Below are positions 1-8,153 of a DNA stretch of 64,000 nucleotides, piece by piece (position 1 is the first letter of the stretch; every line of letters starts with the position of its first letter). The position numbers were made by a program, and so were the translations under genes. Where the stretch lies: assembly GCF_003752155.1 (NCBI RefSeq), contig NZ_RJVG01000005.1, forward strand, positions 186,001-250,000, read 5' to 3'. The stretch comes from Mobilisporobacter senegalensis. GTDB taxonomy: Bacteria; Bacillota; Clostridia; Lachnospirales; Lachnospiraceae. The notes beneath the pieces were generated by a model, which saw nothing but the letters and a program-made list of their open reading frames with translations, made no database searches and was not told the DNA's origin.

Positions 1-218
1 ATCACTAAATAATAAGGGGCCTTTACATTCGTACTTATTGGTAATTCATTGGTATCCTTTAAATTTTTTAAAATCTTAAAAGATACTTTAAAATGTTCAT
101 CCAGCAATGAAACATGTTTTATAAAGTTCATCAGATTATCTAAAATTCGTGGTTCAATCTCTTCCATGATATAATTTCTGGAAGACTTTCTAACAAATAT
201 AGCATCGTATAAATTCAT
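1..218 (-). CDS. Nitroreductase-like protein, N-terminal fragment
   Basis: The reading frame runs off the left edge, so only the first 72 codons are visible. It starts at an ATG at 216-218 preceded by a GTGAGG-type ribosome site. The N-terminus MNLYDAIFVRKSSRNY is the usual opening of nitroreductase-fold flavoproteins, in which the RxSxRxY segment helps to hold FMN. The fragment is too short to show the catalytic core or to tell a true nitroreductase from the putative TM-nitroreductase subgroup. I infer a cytoplasmic FMN-dependent oxidoreductase. The substrate is unknown. Confidence 0.6.
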   Translation of the reverse strand, partial: MNLYDAIFVRKSSRNYIMEEIEPRILDNLMNFIKHVSLLDEHFKVSFKILKNLKDTNELPISTNVKAPYYLV

Positions 219-651
219 TCGTCCTCACCCTTCTAGGAGCACTCCCTCTATTCAAAAATCATTTAATATTTATTTAACATTTATGTCACATTTAATTAAT
301 ATTTATATTTTTCCTATTCTATACTATATTCTAACATATTATTGAAAATTTTATTGCACAATTTATAATTTTTTAAAGGCTACTTTTTGTACATTTTAAC
401 GGTATTACAGGAAATTTGAAGTTCCTCATAATCAATAAAACGAAATAGATTGACCATTTTCTTCATCAAAATAATTTATAAATTATTTATGTATTTTTTA
501 CCACATTTTAGTCATATTTTGGCTGTTTTATTAGTGAATATTAAAACTATTTTTGTTTTGTAACATTTTATTAATATTTAAAATTGAGTGAAATTATTAA
601 ATCTAAACTTTACATTTTATGCATCCAGGCTTTGTTACTTTCTAAAAAATC
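219..651. other. AT-rich gene-free stretch
   Basis: About 430 bases between the nitroreductase-like start and the terminator of the uridine-kinase-family gene. No reading frame with a ribosome site is visible on either strand. It must hold the promoter of the leftmost gene, but the many AT-rich near-matches allow no single -35/-10 pair to be chosen. Confidence 0.5.
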
Positions 652-682
652 AAAAAAGAGTGTGCTTTTGAAAGCAACACTC
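652..682 (-). terminator. Rho-independent terminator of the uridine-kinase-family gene
   Basis: Read on the minus strand, GAGTG and TGCTTT pair with AAAGCA and CACTC around a two-base loop with a one-base bulge. A TTTTTTG tract follows. It lies about 40 bases beyond the stop codon at 723. Confidence 0.8.
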
Positions 683-722
683 TCGGTTATTCTTATTATT
701 ACTCTTTTTCTTATTCTTACTC

Positions 723-1343
723 TTATTCTTCATTTATAATTGCATTGATGCGATTAATAAGCATCGTAATCGCTACATCATTCATACCGCCCCTGGGAAT
801 GATCACATCTGCATATTTTTTATATGGTTCCACAAATAATTCATGCATTGGTTTCACTGTATTCGTATATTGCTCAATAATAGACTCAAGGCTTCTTCCA
901 CGTTCTTTCACATCTCTTACGATACGGCGGATCAATCTTTCATCTGCATCTGCATCTACATATATTTTTATATCCATTAAGTCACGTAATTCTGCATTTT
1001 CAAATATCATAAATCCTTCTACAATAATTACTTTCGATGGATTTACCCTTACAGTCTCTGCTAATCTGTTATGTTCTGTAAAAGAATATACTGGCCGTTC
1101 TATAGAAATCCATTGCTTTAATAGCTTAATATGATTGATTAATCTATCTGTATCGAACGCATTTGGATGATCATAATTTAATTTTGCTCTCTCTTCAAAA
1201 GGCAATTCATTATGTGGTAAATAATAAAAATCATGACTTAATAATTCAACACTTTCTTTACATGCCTCTTTTAATCGGTTTGCAACCGTAGTTTTACCAG
1301 ATGCTGACCCTCCTGCCACACCTATTACAATAACGTCTTCCAT
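723..1343 (-). CDS. udk: Uridine kinase family P-loop kinase
   Basis: A 206-residue cytoplasmic nucleoside kinase-type protein, expected to phosphorylate uridine or cytidine for pyrimidine salvage. The P-loop GVAGGSASGKTT is at about residues 7-18, followed by the SHDFYY and NYDHPNAFD segments and the VIIVEGFMIF strand typical of Udk and phosphoribulokinase-like kinases. The open frame extends 33 codons upstream, but I chose the ATG at 1343 because GGAGGACAAAG precedes it and the length then matches the family. The lid segment RLIRRIVRDVKERGRS is also Udk-like. Some paralogues of this size act on other substrates, so the family is firmer than the exact substrate. Confidence 0.85.
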   Translation of the reverse strand: MEDVIVIGVAGGSASGKTTVANRLKEACKESVELLSHDFYYLPHNELPFEERAKLNYDHPNAFDTDRLINHIKLLKQWISIERPVYSFTEHNRLAETVRVNPSKVIIVEGFMIFENAELRDLMDIKIYVDADADERLIRRIVRDVKERGRSLESIIEQYTNTVKPMHELFVEPYKKYADVIIPRGGMNDVAITMLINRINAIINEE

Positions 1344-1470
1344 CTTTGTCCTCCAATCTTTATTCCCCACATTATAACACGATAATTTTTCATAATCAAC
1401 GGAATGTCTTAACTTTACAGAAAATTCTATAAGCTGCTCCAAATATATACATTCTCCTGTAAATACAGAA

Positions 1471-1557
1471 AAAGCTGTTGCAAAATTTTATCCTTTTCTG
1501 TCAAAAAAGAAGTAGTTAGTTCCTTCTTTTTTGATAAAACTATTTTTGCAACAGCTT
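1471..1557 (-). terminator. Long nested hairpin, terminator of purL (dispersed hairpin family)
   Basis: The outer arms AAGCTGTTGCAAAA and TTTTGCAACAGCTT enclose a second perfect 12-base hairpin, TCAAAAAAGAAG with CTTCTTTTTTGA. On the minus strand the outer stem is followed by TTTTTCTG, so it should end purL transcription before the next gene. The TTGCAAAA/TTTTGCAA arms recur in several other intergenic hairpins of this window. Confidence 0.75.
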
Positions 1558-1563
1558 CATTAT

Positions 1564-4500
1564 TTATTTGTAATATTCTACACCGGATTCAAAGATATAT
1601 TGATTTTGATTTCCAACAATATTTAATGATACACCTTCTCTACTGCGTTCAGAATGGGCCATCTTGCCTAACACTCTTCCATCCGGACTTGTAATACCTT
1701 CAATTGCATAGTATGAACCATTGGGATTAAAGTCTTCATTCATAGTGGGATTACCGTTAATATCCACATACTGAGTGGCTATCTGGCCATTTTTAATTAA
1801 TTTCTGAATCCATTCTTCACTGGCTACAAAACGTCCTTCTCCATGAGAAGCAGGTATGGAATAGACCCCGCCTAATTCTGCTTTTTGCAGCCATGGTGAT
1901 TTGTTACTGACAACTTTTGTATAGACCGCTTTGGAAATATGACGTCCGATGCTGTTCGTTGTTAAAGTAGGAGAATCTTCTTTTGCAGGTGTAATTTCTC
2001 CATATGGCACAAGACCTAATTTAATTAATGCCTGAAAACCATTACAGATACCAAGACACAAACCATCTCTCTCTTTTAGAAGCTGATTTACCGCTTCTTT
2101 GATCCTCTCATTACGAAATGCAGTTGCAATAAATTTACCTGAACCGTCTGGTTCGTCTCCCGCACTAAATCCGCCTGGGAACATAAGGATCTGTGCTTCA
2201 TTGATTCCCTTTACAAATGCTTCCACAGAATCTCTGATATCTGCTTCATTTTGATTCTTAAATACTGTTGTTGTTACATCCGCACCAGCCATTTCAAATG
2301 CACGCATGGAATCGTATTCACAATTGGTTCCCGGAAATACAGGAATAAATACTTGCGGTTTTGCATATTTTTCCTTACCAATATAAATGGTCTTGGCATC
2401 ATAAAGTTTTGTATCAATTACCTTATCTTCCACCCCTGAACTTGTTGGAAATACTTTTTCTAAAGTTCCCATCCAGGTATTTAAAGCTTCCTCCATACTT
2501 ACAATCATATTGCCACATACGAACCTTTCGTCAGAAGTAATCTGACCGATTCTCTTATATTCCACCTTGATCTTATCCAGATCTGATTCTGAAATCTCTC
2601 CAATGATCGAACCATATTCCGGTGCAAATAACTCTTTGTTACTTAGGCTCTCGTCAAGGGTCACTCCTAATTTATTGCCAAATGCCATCTTACTAACCGC
2701 CTCAGAGATTCCGCCAAAGGATATGGCATAGGCTGATGTTAAGACTTTCTCCTTGATTAACCTTGTTATTTCCTGATACATAGAGACCAAAGAAGAATAG
2801 TCCGGTAAATCATATTCATCTTTCTTAATTGTAAATTTAACTAAAACATTCCCTGCCTTCTTTAGTTCAGGAGTGACTACATCTTTATATTTTGCAACAT
2901 CTACTGCAAAAGATACCAAAGTTGGAGGAACACTGATATCATTAAATGTTCCTGACATACTGTCTTTCCCACCGATAGAAGGAAGTCCTAATTTCATCTG
3001 GGCATCGTAAGCACCAAGGAGCGATACGAATGGTTCACCCCAGTTCTTTTTATCTGCTCCAAGCCTTCTAAAGTATTCCTGGAATGTAAATCTGATTTTT
3101 GAATAATCTCCGCCTGCTGCAACAATCTTAGCCACTGATGAGATAATTGCATATACAGAACCATGATATGGACTCCAGGAGGATAGATAAGGGTCAAAAC
3201 CGTAACTCATCATGGTCACAGTATCACAATTTCCTTTTAAAACTGGTAATTTTGCAATCATAGTCTGTGTTGGAGTTAATTGATATTTCCCCCCATAAGG
3301 CATTGTTACTGTAGCAGCTCCAATGGAACTATCAAACATCTCAACCAGACCTTTTTGAGAGCAGACATTTAAATCACTTAGATTTTCAAGCCATTTCTTC
3401 TTTAAATCACTCACATTGATTTCTTTGTTGATATAATTGTTTTCCTTATCTGGCATCAAGACCAGTACATCTGTTTCCTGATGGGCACCATTTGTATCTA
3501 AAAATGCCCGGGATATATTTACGATCTCTTTGTCTCTCCAGAGCATTATAAGTCTTGGTTCTTTCGTCACCTCTGCTGCAACCACTGCCTCCAGATTCTC
3601 TTCTCCTGCAAAGATAAGCATTTTATCAACATCTTTTTTATCTACCACAACGGCCATTCTTTCCTGGGATTCAGAAATGGCAAGTTCTGTTCCATCTAAG
3701 CCGGCATATTTTTTTGGAACTCTGTCAAGATATATATGAAGGCCATCTGCTAATTCACCGATTGCAACAGATACTCCACCTGCACCAAAATCATTACATT
3801 TTTTTATAATAGAACTCACTTCTTCTCTGCGGAATAATCTTTGGATCTTTCTCTCCGTTGGGGCATTTCCCTTTTGAACTTCTGCACCACAAGTTTCAAT
3901 GGAACTTTCCGTATGGACTTTAGAAGAGCCGGTTGCACCACCACAACCGTCACGCCCGGTTCTGCCGCCCAGTAAGATAATCATATCTCCTGGTTCAGAA
4001 TTTTCACGAATTACATTGCGTCTTGGGGCAGCGCCCATAACAGCTCCGATTTCCATTCTTTTTGCCACATAATTGGGATGATAGATTTCATTTACAAGAC
4101 CTGTGGCAAGACCAATCTGATTGCCATAAGAACTATAACCACTTGCTGCACCAGTGACAATTTTTCTCTGAGATAATTTGCCTTTTAATGTTTCTTTTAA
4201 TGAAACCGTCGGATCAGCTGCACCTGTCACACGCATTGCCTGATACACATATCCACGCCCTGAGAGGGGATCTCTGATTGCTCCCCCAAGACATGTGGCT
4301 GCACCACCAAAAGGTTCGATTTCCGTTGGATGATTATGTGTCTCATTCTTAAAGAACACCAGCCATTCTTCTTCTTTTCCATCAATTTCAACAGGTACAA
4401 TAATAGAACATGCATTAATTTCATCGGATACTTCCATATCCTCTAATTTACCATCTGCACGTAACTTACGCATAGCCATTAGAGCAATGTCCATTAAAGA

Positions 4501-5319
4501 GATATATTTATCATCTCTTCCTTTAAATATGACTTCACGATCTGTCAGATAACGGTCATAGGAGTCCTTGATTGGTTTTTGGTAATAACCATCCTCAAAT
4601 TCAATATTTTTTAATTCTGTTAAAAATGTAGTATGGCGGCAATGATCGGACCAATAAGTATCTAAAACCCGAATCTCAGTCATAGTTGGATTACGATGTT
4701 CTTCTTCCTTAAAATAATTCTGGATATGGATAAAATCCTTGAATGTCATTGCAAGACTTAAAGAATCATATAATTCCTTTAAGTCACCTTCATTAGATTG
4801 AATAAATTGCTCAAAGATTATTACATCTTCCGGCTCTTCAAATTCAGAAATCAAAGTTTCCGGCTTTATCTCATTGGTTTCCCTGGAATCTACCGGATTA
4901 ATACAATATGCTTTTACCTTTTCCACTTCATCTATATCAAGATTTCCTGATAACACATAAGTAACTGCTGAACGAATGACCGGTTCTTCTTTTTCATTAA
5001 GAAGTTTCACGCACTGTACTGCCGAATCTGCCCTTTGATCAAATTGGCCCGGTAAAAATTCTACAGAGAAAATATTATCTGTTTTATCATATGGAAAATA
5101 TTCTTCATATAAATAATCTACAGGCGGCTCAGAAAAAATGGTACCAAGAGATTTTGAATATGTTTCCTCACTTAAATTTTCGATGTCATAACGGATTAGC
5201 ACTCTGACCTTTACAAGATTTTTTATACCAAGATAATTTATTATTTCCCCTTTTAATTCCTTTGCTTTGATCGCATAAGATTCTTTCTTTTCTACATAAA
5301 TTCTCTTTACGTTACTCAT
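1564..5319 (-). CDS. purL: Phosphoribosylformylglycinamidine synthase, single-chain type
   Basis: Cytoplasmic purine biosynthesis enzyme of 1251 residues that converts FGAR, glutamine and ATP to FGAM. It is the long form, with synthetase and glutaminase in one chain. Visible landmarks are DTYWSDHCRHT at 220-230, FKNETHNHPTEIEPFGGAAT in the first ATP-binding half, and a glutamine amidotransferase domain from about 987 to the end. The nucleophile Cys1092 lies in LCLGICNGF, and the ASHGEGRF segment completes the triad region. GGAGGTAAACC precedes the start. It is monocistronic, with a terminator hairpin right after the stop. No purS, purQ or other pur gene is in the window. Confidence 0.97.
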   Translation of the reverse strand: MSNVKRIYVEKKESYAIKAKELKGEIINYLGIKNLVKVRVLIRYDIENLSEETYSKSLGTIFSEPPVDYLYEEYFPYDKTDNIFSVEFLPGQFDQRADSAVQCVKLLNEKEEPVIRSAVTYVLSGNLDIDEVEKVKAYCINPVDSRETNEIKPETLISEFEEPEDVIIFEQFIQSNEGDLKELYDSLSLAMTFKDFIHIQNYFKEEEHRNPTMTEIRVLDTYWSDHCRHTTFLTELKNIEFEDGYYQKPIKDSYDRYLTDREVIFKGRDDKYISLMDIALMAMRKLRADGKLEDMEVSDEINACSIIVPVEIDGKEEEWLVFFKNETHNHPTEIEPFGGAATCLGGAIRDPLSGRGYVYQAMRVTGAADPTVSLKETLKGKLSQRKIVTGAASGYSSYGNQIGLATGLVNEIYHPNYVAKRMEIGAVMGAAPRRNVIRENSEPGDMIILLGGRTGRDGCGGATGSSKVHTESSIETCGAEVQKGNAPTERKIQRLFRREEVSSIIKKCNDFGAGGVSVAIGELADGLHIYLDRVPKKYAGLDGTELAISESQERMAVVVDKKDVDKMLIFAGEENLEAVVAAEVTKEPRLIMLWRDKEIVNISRAFLDTNGAHQETDVLVLMPDKENNYINKEINVSDLKKKWLENLSDLNVCSQKGLVEMFDSSIGAATVTMPYGGKYQLTPTQTMIAKLPVLKGNCDTVTMMSYGFDPYLSSWSPYHGSVYAIISSVAKIVAAGGDYSKIRFTFQEYFRRLGADKKNWGEPFVSLLGAYDAQMKLGLPSIGGKDSMSGTFNDISVPPTLVSFAVDVAKYKDVVTPELKKAGNVLVKFTIKKDEYDLPDYSSLVSMYQEITRLIKEKVLTSAYAISFGGISEAVSKMAFGNKLGVTLDESLSNKELFAPEYGSIIGEISESDLDKIKVEYKRIGQITSDERFVCGNMIVSMEEALNTWMGTLEKVFPTSSGVEDKVIDTKLYDAKTIYIGKEKYAKPQVFIPVFPGTNCEYDSMRAFEMAGADVTTTVFKNQNEADIRDSVEAFVKGINEAQILMFPGGFSAGDEPDGSGKFIATAFRNERIKEAVNQLLKERDGLCLGICNGFQALIKLGLVPYGEITPAKEDSPTLTTNSIGRHISKAVYTKVVSNKSPWLQKAELGGVYSIPASHGEGRFVASEEWIQKLIKNGQIATQYVDINGNPTMNEDFNPNGSYYAIEGITSPDGRVLGKMAHSERSREGVSLNIVGNQNQYIFESGVEYYK

Positions 5320-5464
5320 GGTTTACCTCCACATTGCAATGTTCATCAGTTCATTGAAGCAAATTTGTCATATCTATACAGATTAGGCCCTTAAAGATGT
5401 CATACCTTTTACATACTAATCTGCTTATTGTACATATTATAACATATGTTGTTTTATAAATAAA
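5320..5464 (-). promoter_or_regulatory. Candidate purL promoter and leader
   Basis: On the minus strand a TATAAT (5436-5441) has a weak TTTATT (5459-5464) 17 bases upstream. The leader of roughly 110 bases can form a stem of CAGATTAG with CTAATCTG. I could not match it to the guanine, PRPP or other purine riboswitch consensus, nor see a clear PurR box. Confidence 0.4.
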
Positions 5465-5608
5465 ATTAATATATGTTTAATCAATCATTAGTATCACTTA
5501 TTAAGTTTCCTGTCAATTAATATTTCAATATATTGACAACGATCTGATTCTTAAGTTGAACTTTATACAAACTATTGACCTTTAAGCCATATTATAATAT
5601 CACATAGT

Positions 5609-5644
5609 AATGGCTCATAACAAATATATTTGTTATGAGCCATT
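5609..5644. repeat. Perfect 36-base palindrome downstream of the foldase gene
   Basis: AATGGCTCATAACAAATA is followed immediately by its exact reverse complement. It lies about 35 bases past the foldase stop. Neither strand shows a run of T after it, so it is not a classical terminator. It could stabilise the mRNA 3' end or act as a weak terminator. Confidence 0.7.
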
Positions 5645-5679
5645 CTATCTTTATAAATATCAGCTATGATTTCAGATAA

Positions 5680-6837
5680 TTATTTTGCTTCTGTCTCATC
5701 AGCCTCAGTATCGTCTGCACTCTCAGAATCTGAGTCCTGTGCTGCATCAGAACTTTCTTCCGTAGTTCCTTCTGCTGCACTTGTATCCTCTGCCTGGATA
5801 AGAGTTGTTTCACCCATTACAATTTCATTCCAAACTTCATCGTTGATTGTAACTTTATATGTTTCTTTAATCTTTGCATATTCAGCTTCAAATTGCTTTT
5901 GTTCTTCTTCACTGATTTTTTTATCTACCTCAGCTTTATAAGATTCATCAGAATTGTTGTTGACCATTTTAATAATATAGTATCCATCTGCTGTTTCAAC
6001 AACATCTGTTACTTCATCATTTTTCAGACCTTTGGCTAATTTCTCGTATTCTTCACTTACAGCCCCCTGGCCTATAACAAAGTTATTATCCTGTTTTTGA
6101 ATCTCTTCCTGACCTTCGACGATTTTATCAAACTCGTCGCCGGCTTTTGCTTTCTCAAGAACTGTATCTAACTTCTTCTTAGCATCTGCTTTTTCTTTAT
6201 CTGAAAATGCAACTGTTTTTCCTTCTTCATCAATTGTTGATGTTTCAACAAATAACGCCTGGGTATTATATTGTTTTAATTCATCTTTATCCACGGTAGC
6301 CGTAATTGCAGCATCATCTATTTCAAATTTATCAATCATATCCTGAATATATCTACTGGTAACCATTAATTTTTCAACTACATCTTCTACAATTTCTTTC
6401 GTAAGGCCAGTTTTTTCTAATTGTTCTTCTGTAATTGCACTCATAAATTGTTCAACATTTGTTGGAAGAGTCTCTTTTTCTTCAGCTGTTAATTCATATC
6501 CTGCTTTTTTCGCTTCAGCATATAATATCTCATATTGAACTACCATATCCATAGTTGAAGTTTTTGCGAATTCACGCATCGTTACGCCTTCAGAATATTC
6601 CATATCCCAATAACTTGTTCCCATATATGCTTTATACATTTGATCATACTGATCCAATTGATATTCATTCATAAAAATATAGTACATCATCTCATCAAGA
6701 TATACCTTTGAATCCCCAACTGTAACAGTTAATTTTTTTGAATTTTCACTTCCACCTGACTTACTACATCCAGTCACTAAAGTCAGCGCCAATGTAAATA
6801 TAAGTAAAGTTGATATGATTTTCTTAATTTTTTTCAC
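5680..6837 (-). CDS. PrsA-like peptidylprolyl isomerase lipoprotein
   Basis: A 385-residue extracytoplasmic foldase. A GTG start at 6837 with GGAGG nine bases before it gives a signal sequence ending in the lipobox LVTGC (lipidated Cys24). The longer ATG frame would put 21 odd residues in front. After a SurA-like helical region, a parvulin-type rotamase domain lies at about 205-310, with DNNFVIGQGAVSEEYEKLAKGLKNDE-like features and a following DGYYIIKMV strand. The tail is rich in Ser, Asp and Glu. It should help secreted proteins to fold on the outer membrane face. It stands alone, divergent from the LysR gene. Confidence 0.85.
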   Translation of the reverse strand: MKKIKKIISTLLIFTLALTLVTGCSKSGGSENSKKLTVTVGDSKVYLDEMMYYIFMNEYQLDQYDQMYKAYMGTSYWDMEYSEGVTMREFAKTSTMDMVVQYEILYAEAKKAGYELTAEEKETLPTNVEQFMSAITEEQLEKTGLTKEIVEDVVEKLMVTSRYIQDMIDKFEIDDAAITATVDKDELKQYNTQALFVETSTIDEEGKTVAFSDKEKADAKKKLDTVLEKAKAGDEFDKIVEGQEEIQKQDNNFVIGQGAVSEEYEKLAKGLKNDEVTDVVETADGYYIIKMVNNNSDESYKAEVDKKISEEEQKQFEAEYAKIKETYKVTINDEVWNEIVMGETTLIQAEDTSAAEGTTEESSDAAQDSDSESADDTEADETEAK

Positions 6838-7045
6838 TTTGTTTCCTCCATTATAAGTTTTTGTAGGCGATGGAATCCATTTAATATGCATAGAAAGCAA
6901 TCATAATTCATTCATATCGTCATGAATAATATTTTAACCTTTTTCTAGGATAAGTCAAGTTCAAAGAAGGATTTCACAGAAACTACATATTTATCTGAAG
7001 GCTGCCATTTTCACTTTACCATGTTACCGTAACAAAATATATTAC

Positions 7046-7074
7046 TTGTTATTTATCAGAATGTATGTTACTAT
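7046..7074 (+). promoter_or_regulatory. Candidate promoter of the LysR-family gene
   Basis: TTGTTA, 17 bases, TACTAT. A second TATAAT at 7097-7102 lacks a good -35. The 6838-7158 gap between the foldase and regulator genes holds no other reading frame. Confidence 0.5.
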
Positions 7075-7158
7075 CAAAGTGTTCATTAGTAAAGCTTATA
7101 ATATTTTGCTTATTTAGTAGCATGGCAACTAAACATAAGATTAACGGGAGGTCAAAGT

Positions 7159-8088
7159 ATGGATATCAATTATGAATTATACAAAGTGTTTTATAAGGTT
7201 GCAAGAACACTTAGTTTTTCCGAGGCTTCAAAAGAATTGTTCATATCTCAGTCAGCAGTAAGTCAATCGATCAAAGTTCTGGAAAAGCGTTTAAACCAGA
7301 CTCTTTTCATTAGAAGTACGAAAAAGGTCAAGCTGACAAAAGAAGGCGAAATGTTATTTAAACATATAGAGCCGGCCATTAATCTTATTATGCGTGGAGA
7401 AAATCAAATATTTGAAGCCAATGAATTAGGCGGCGGTCAGTTAAGAATTGGAGCAAGTGATACTATCTGCCGATATTTTCTGGTTCCATATTTAAATGAA
7501 TTCCACAAAAAGTATCCAAAAGTACATATTAAAGTTACCAACGGGACTTCTTTGCAATGTGTAGAATTACTTGAGAATAATCAAGTTGACCTTATCATTA
7601 TAAACACTCCTAACTCAAGATTAAATAATATAACAAGCATTCGGACCATTAAAGAATTTCAGGATGTATTCATTGTTAATAAAGAGGCTTTTCCTATAGA
7701 ATCTACAAAACTATCTTTAGAAGACTTATTAAATTATCCAATACTTATGCTGGAGAAAAACTCAACTACCAGTGAATATCTTCATAATCTATTTCTCCAG
7801 CATTCACTGGATCTCGTTCCGGCAATTGAATTAAGCAGTAATGATCTGTTAATTGACTTAGCTAAAATAGGTCTTGGGGTCGCATTTATTCCTGACTTTT
7901 GTATTAGCGAAGATAACAAAGAGCTTGTTACCCTAAAGACAGAGGAAGAATTGCCAACAAGAACCTTAGTAGCTGCATATAATGATAAAATACCTCTTTC
8001 CGGCGCTGCCCAGTATTTTCTGGATAGTCTGGACAACTCCGGTATCATTAATGAATCAGATATCAGTTTAAATGAAAGCAGCTTATAA
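7159..8088 (+). CDS. LysR-family transcriptional regulator
   Basis: A 309-residue DNA-binding regulator. The winged helix-turn-helix is at about 1-65, with SFSEASKELFISQSAVSQS followed by the KVLEKRLNQTLFIRS segment that marks LysR proteins. A periplasmic-binding-protein-like effector domain fills about 90-295. GGGAGG precedes the ATG. The flanking genes are divergent or convergent and functionally unrelated, so its target and effector cannot be told from context. It ends at a shared bidirectional terminator. Confidence 0.9.
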   Translation: MDINYELYKVFYKVARTLSFSEASKELFISQSAVSQSIKVLEKRLNQTLFIRSTKKVKLTKEGEMLFKHIEPAINLIMRGENQIFEANELGGGQLRIGASDTICRYFLVPYLNEFHKKYPKVHIKVTNGTSLQCVELLENNQVDLIIINTPNSRLNNITSIRTIKEFQDVFIVNKEAFPIESTKLSLEDLLNYPILMLEKNSTTSEYLHNLFLQHSLDLVPAIELSSNDLLIDLAKIGLGVAFIPDFCISEDNKELVTLKTEEELPTRTLVAAYNDKIPLSGAAQYFLDSLDNSGIINESDISLNESSL

Positions 8089-8109
8089 AATTTTATAATA
8101 ACAGCAAAA

Positions 8110-8144
8110 TAAAAATGCCCTGTTTTATATACAGCGGCATTTTT
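8110..8144. terminator. Bidirectional terminator between convergent genes
   Basis: AAAAATGCC pairs with GGCATTTTT, with an inner CTGT/ACAG extension. T-runs on both strands let it serve both the LysR gene and the GGDEF-EAL gene. Confidence 0.8.
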
Positions 8145-8153
8145 ATTCTTCTT

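Noticed and set aside
745-1134. A 129-codon plus-strand frame opposite the uridine-kinase-family gene
   Set aside because: The minus-strand product has a clear P-loop and ribosome site. The plus-strand product has neither.
5320-5441. Purine or PRPP riboswitch upstream of purL
   Set aside because: A short stem is present but conserved aptamer blocks are missing.
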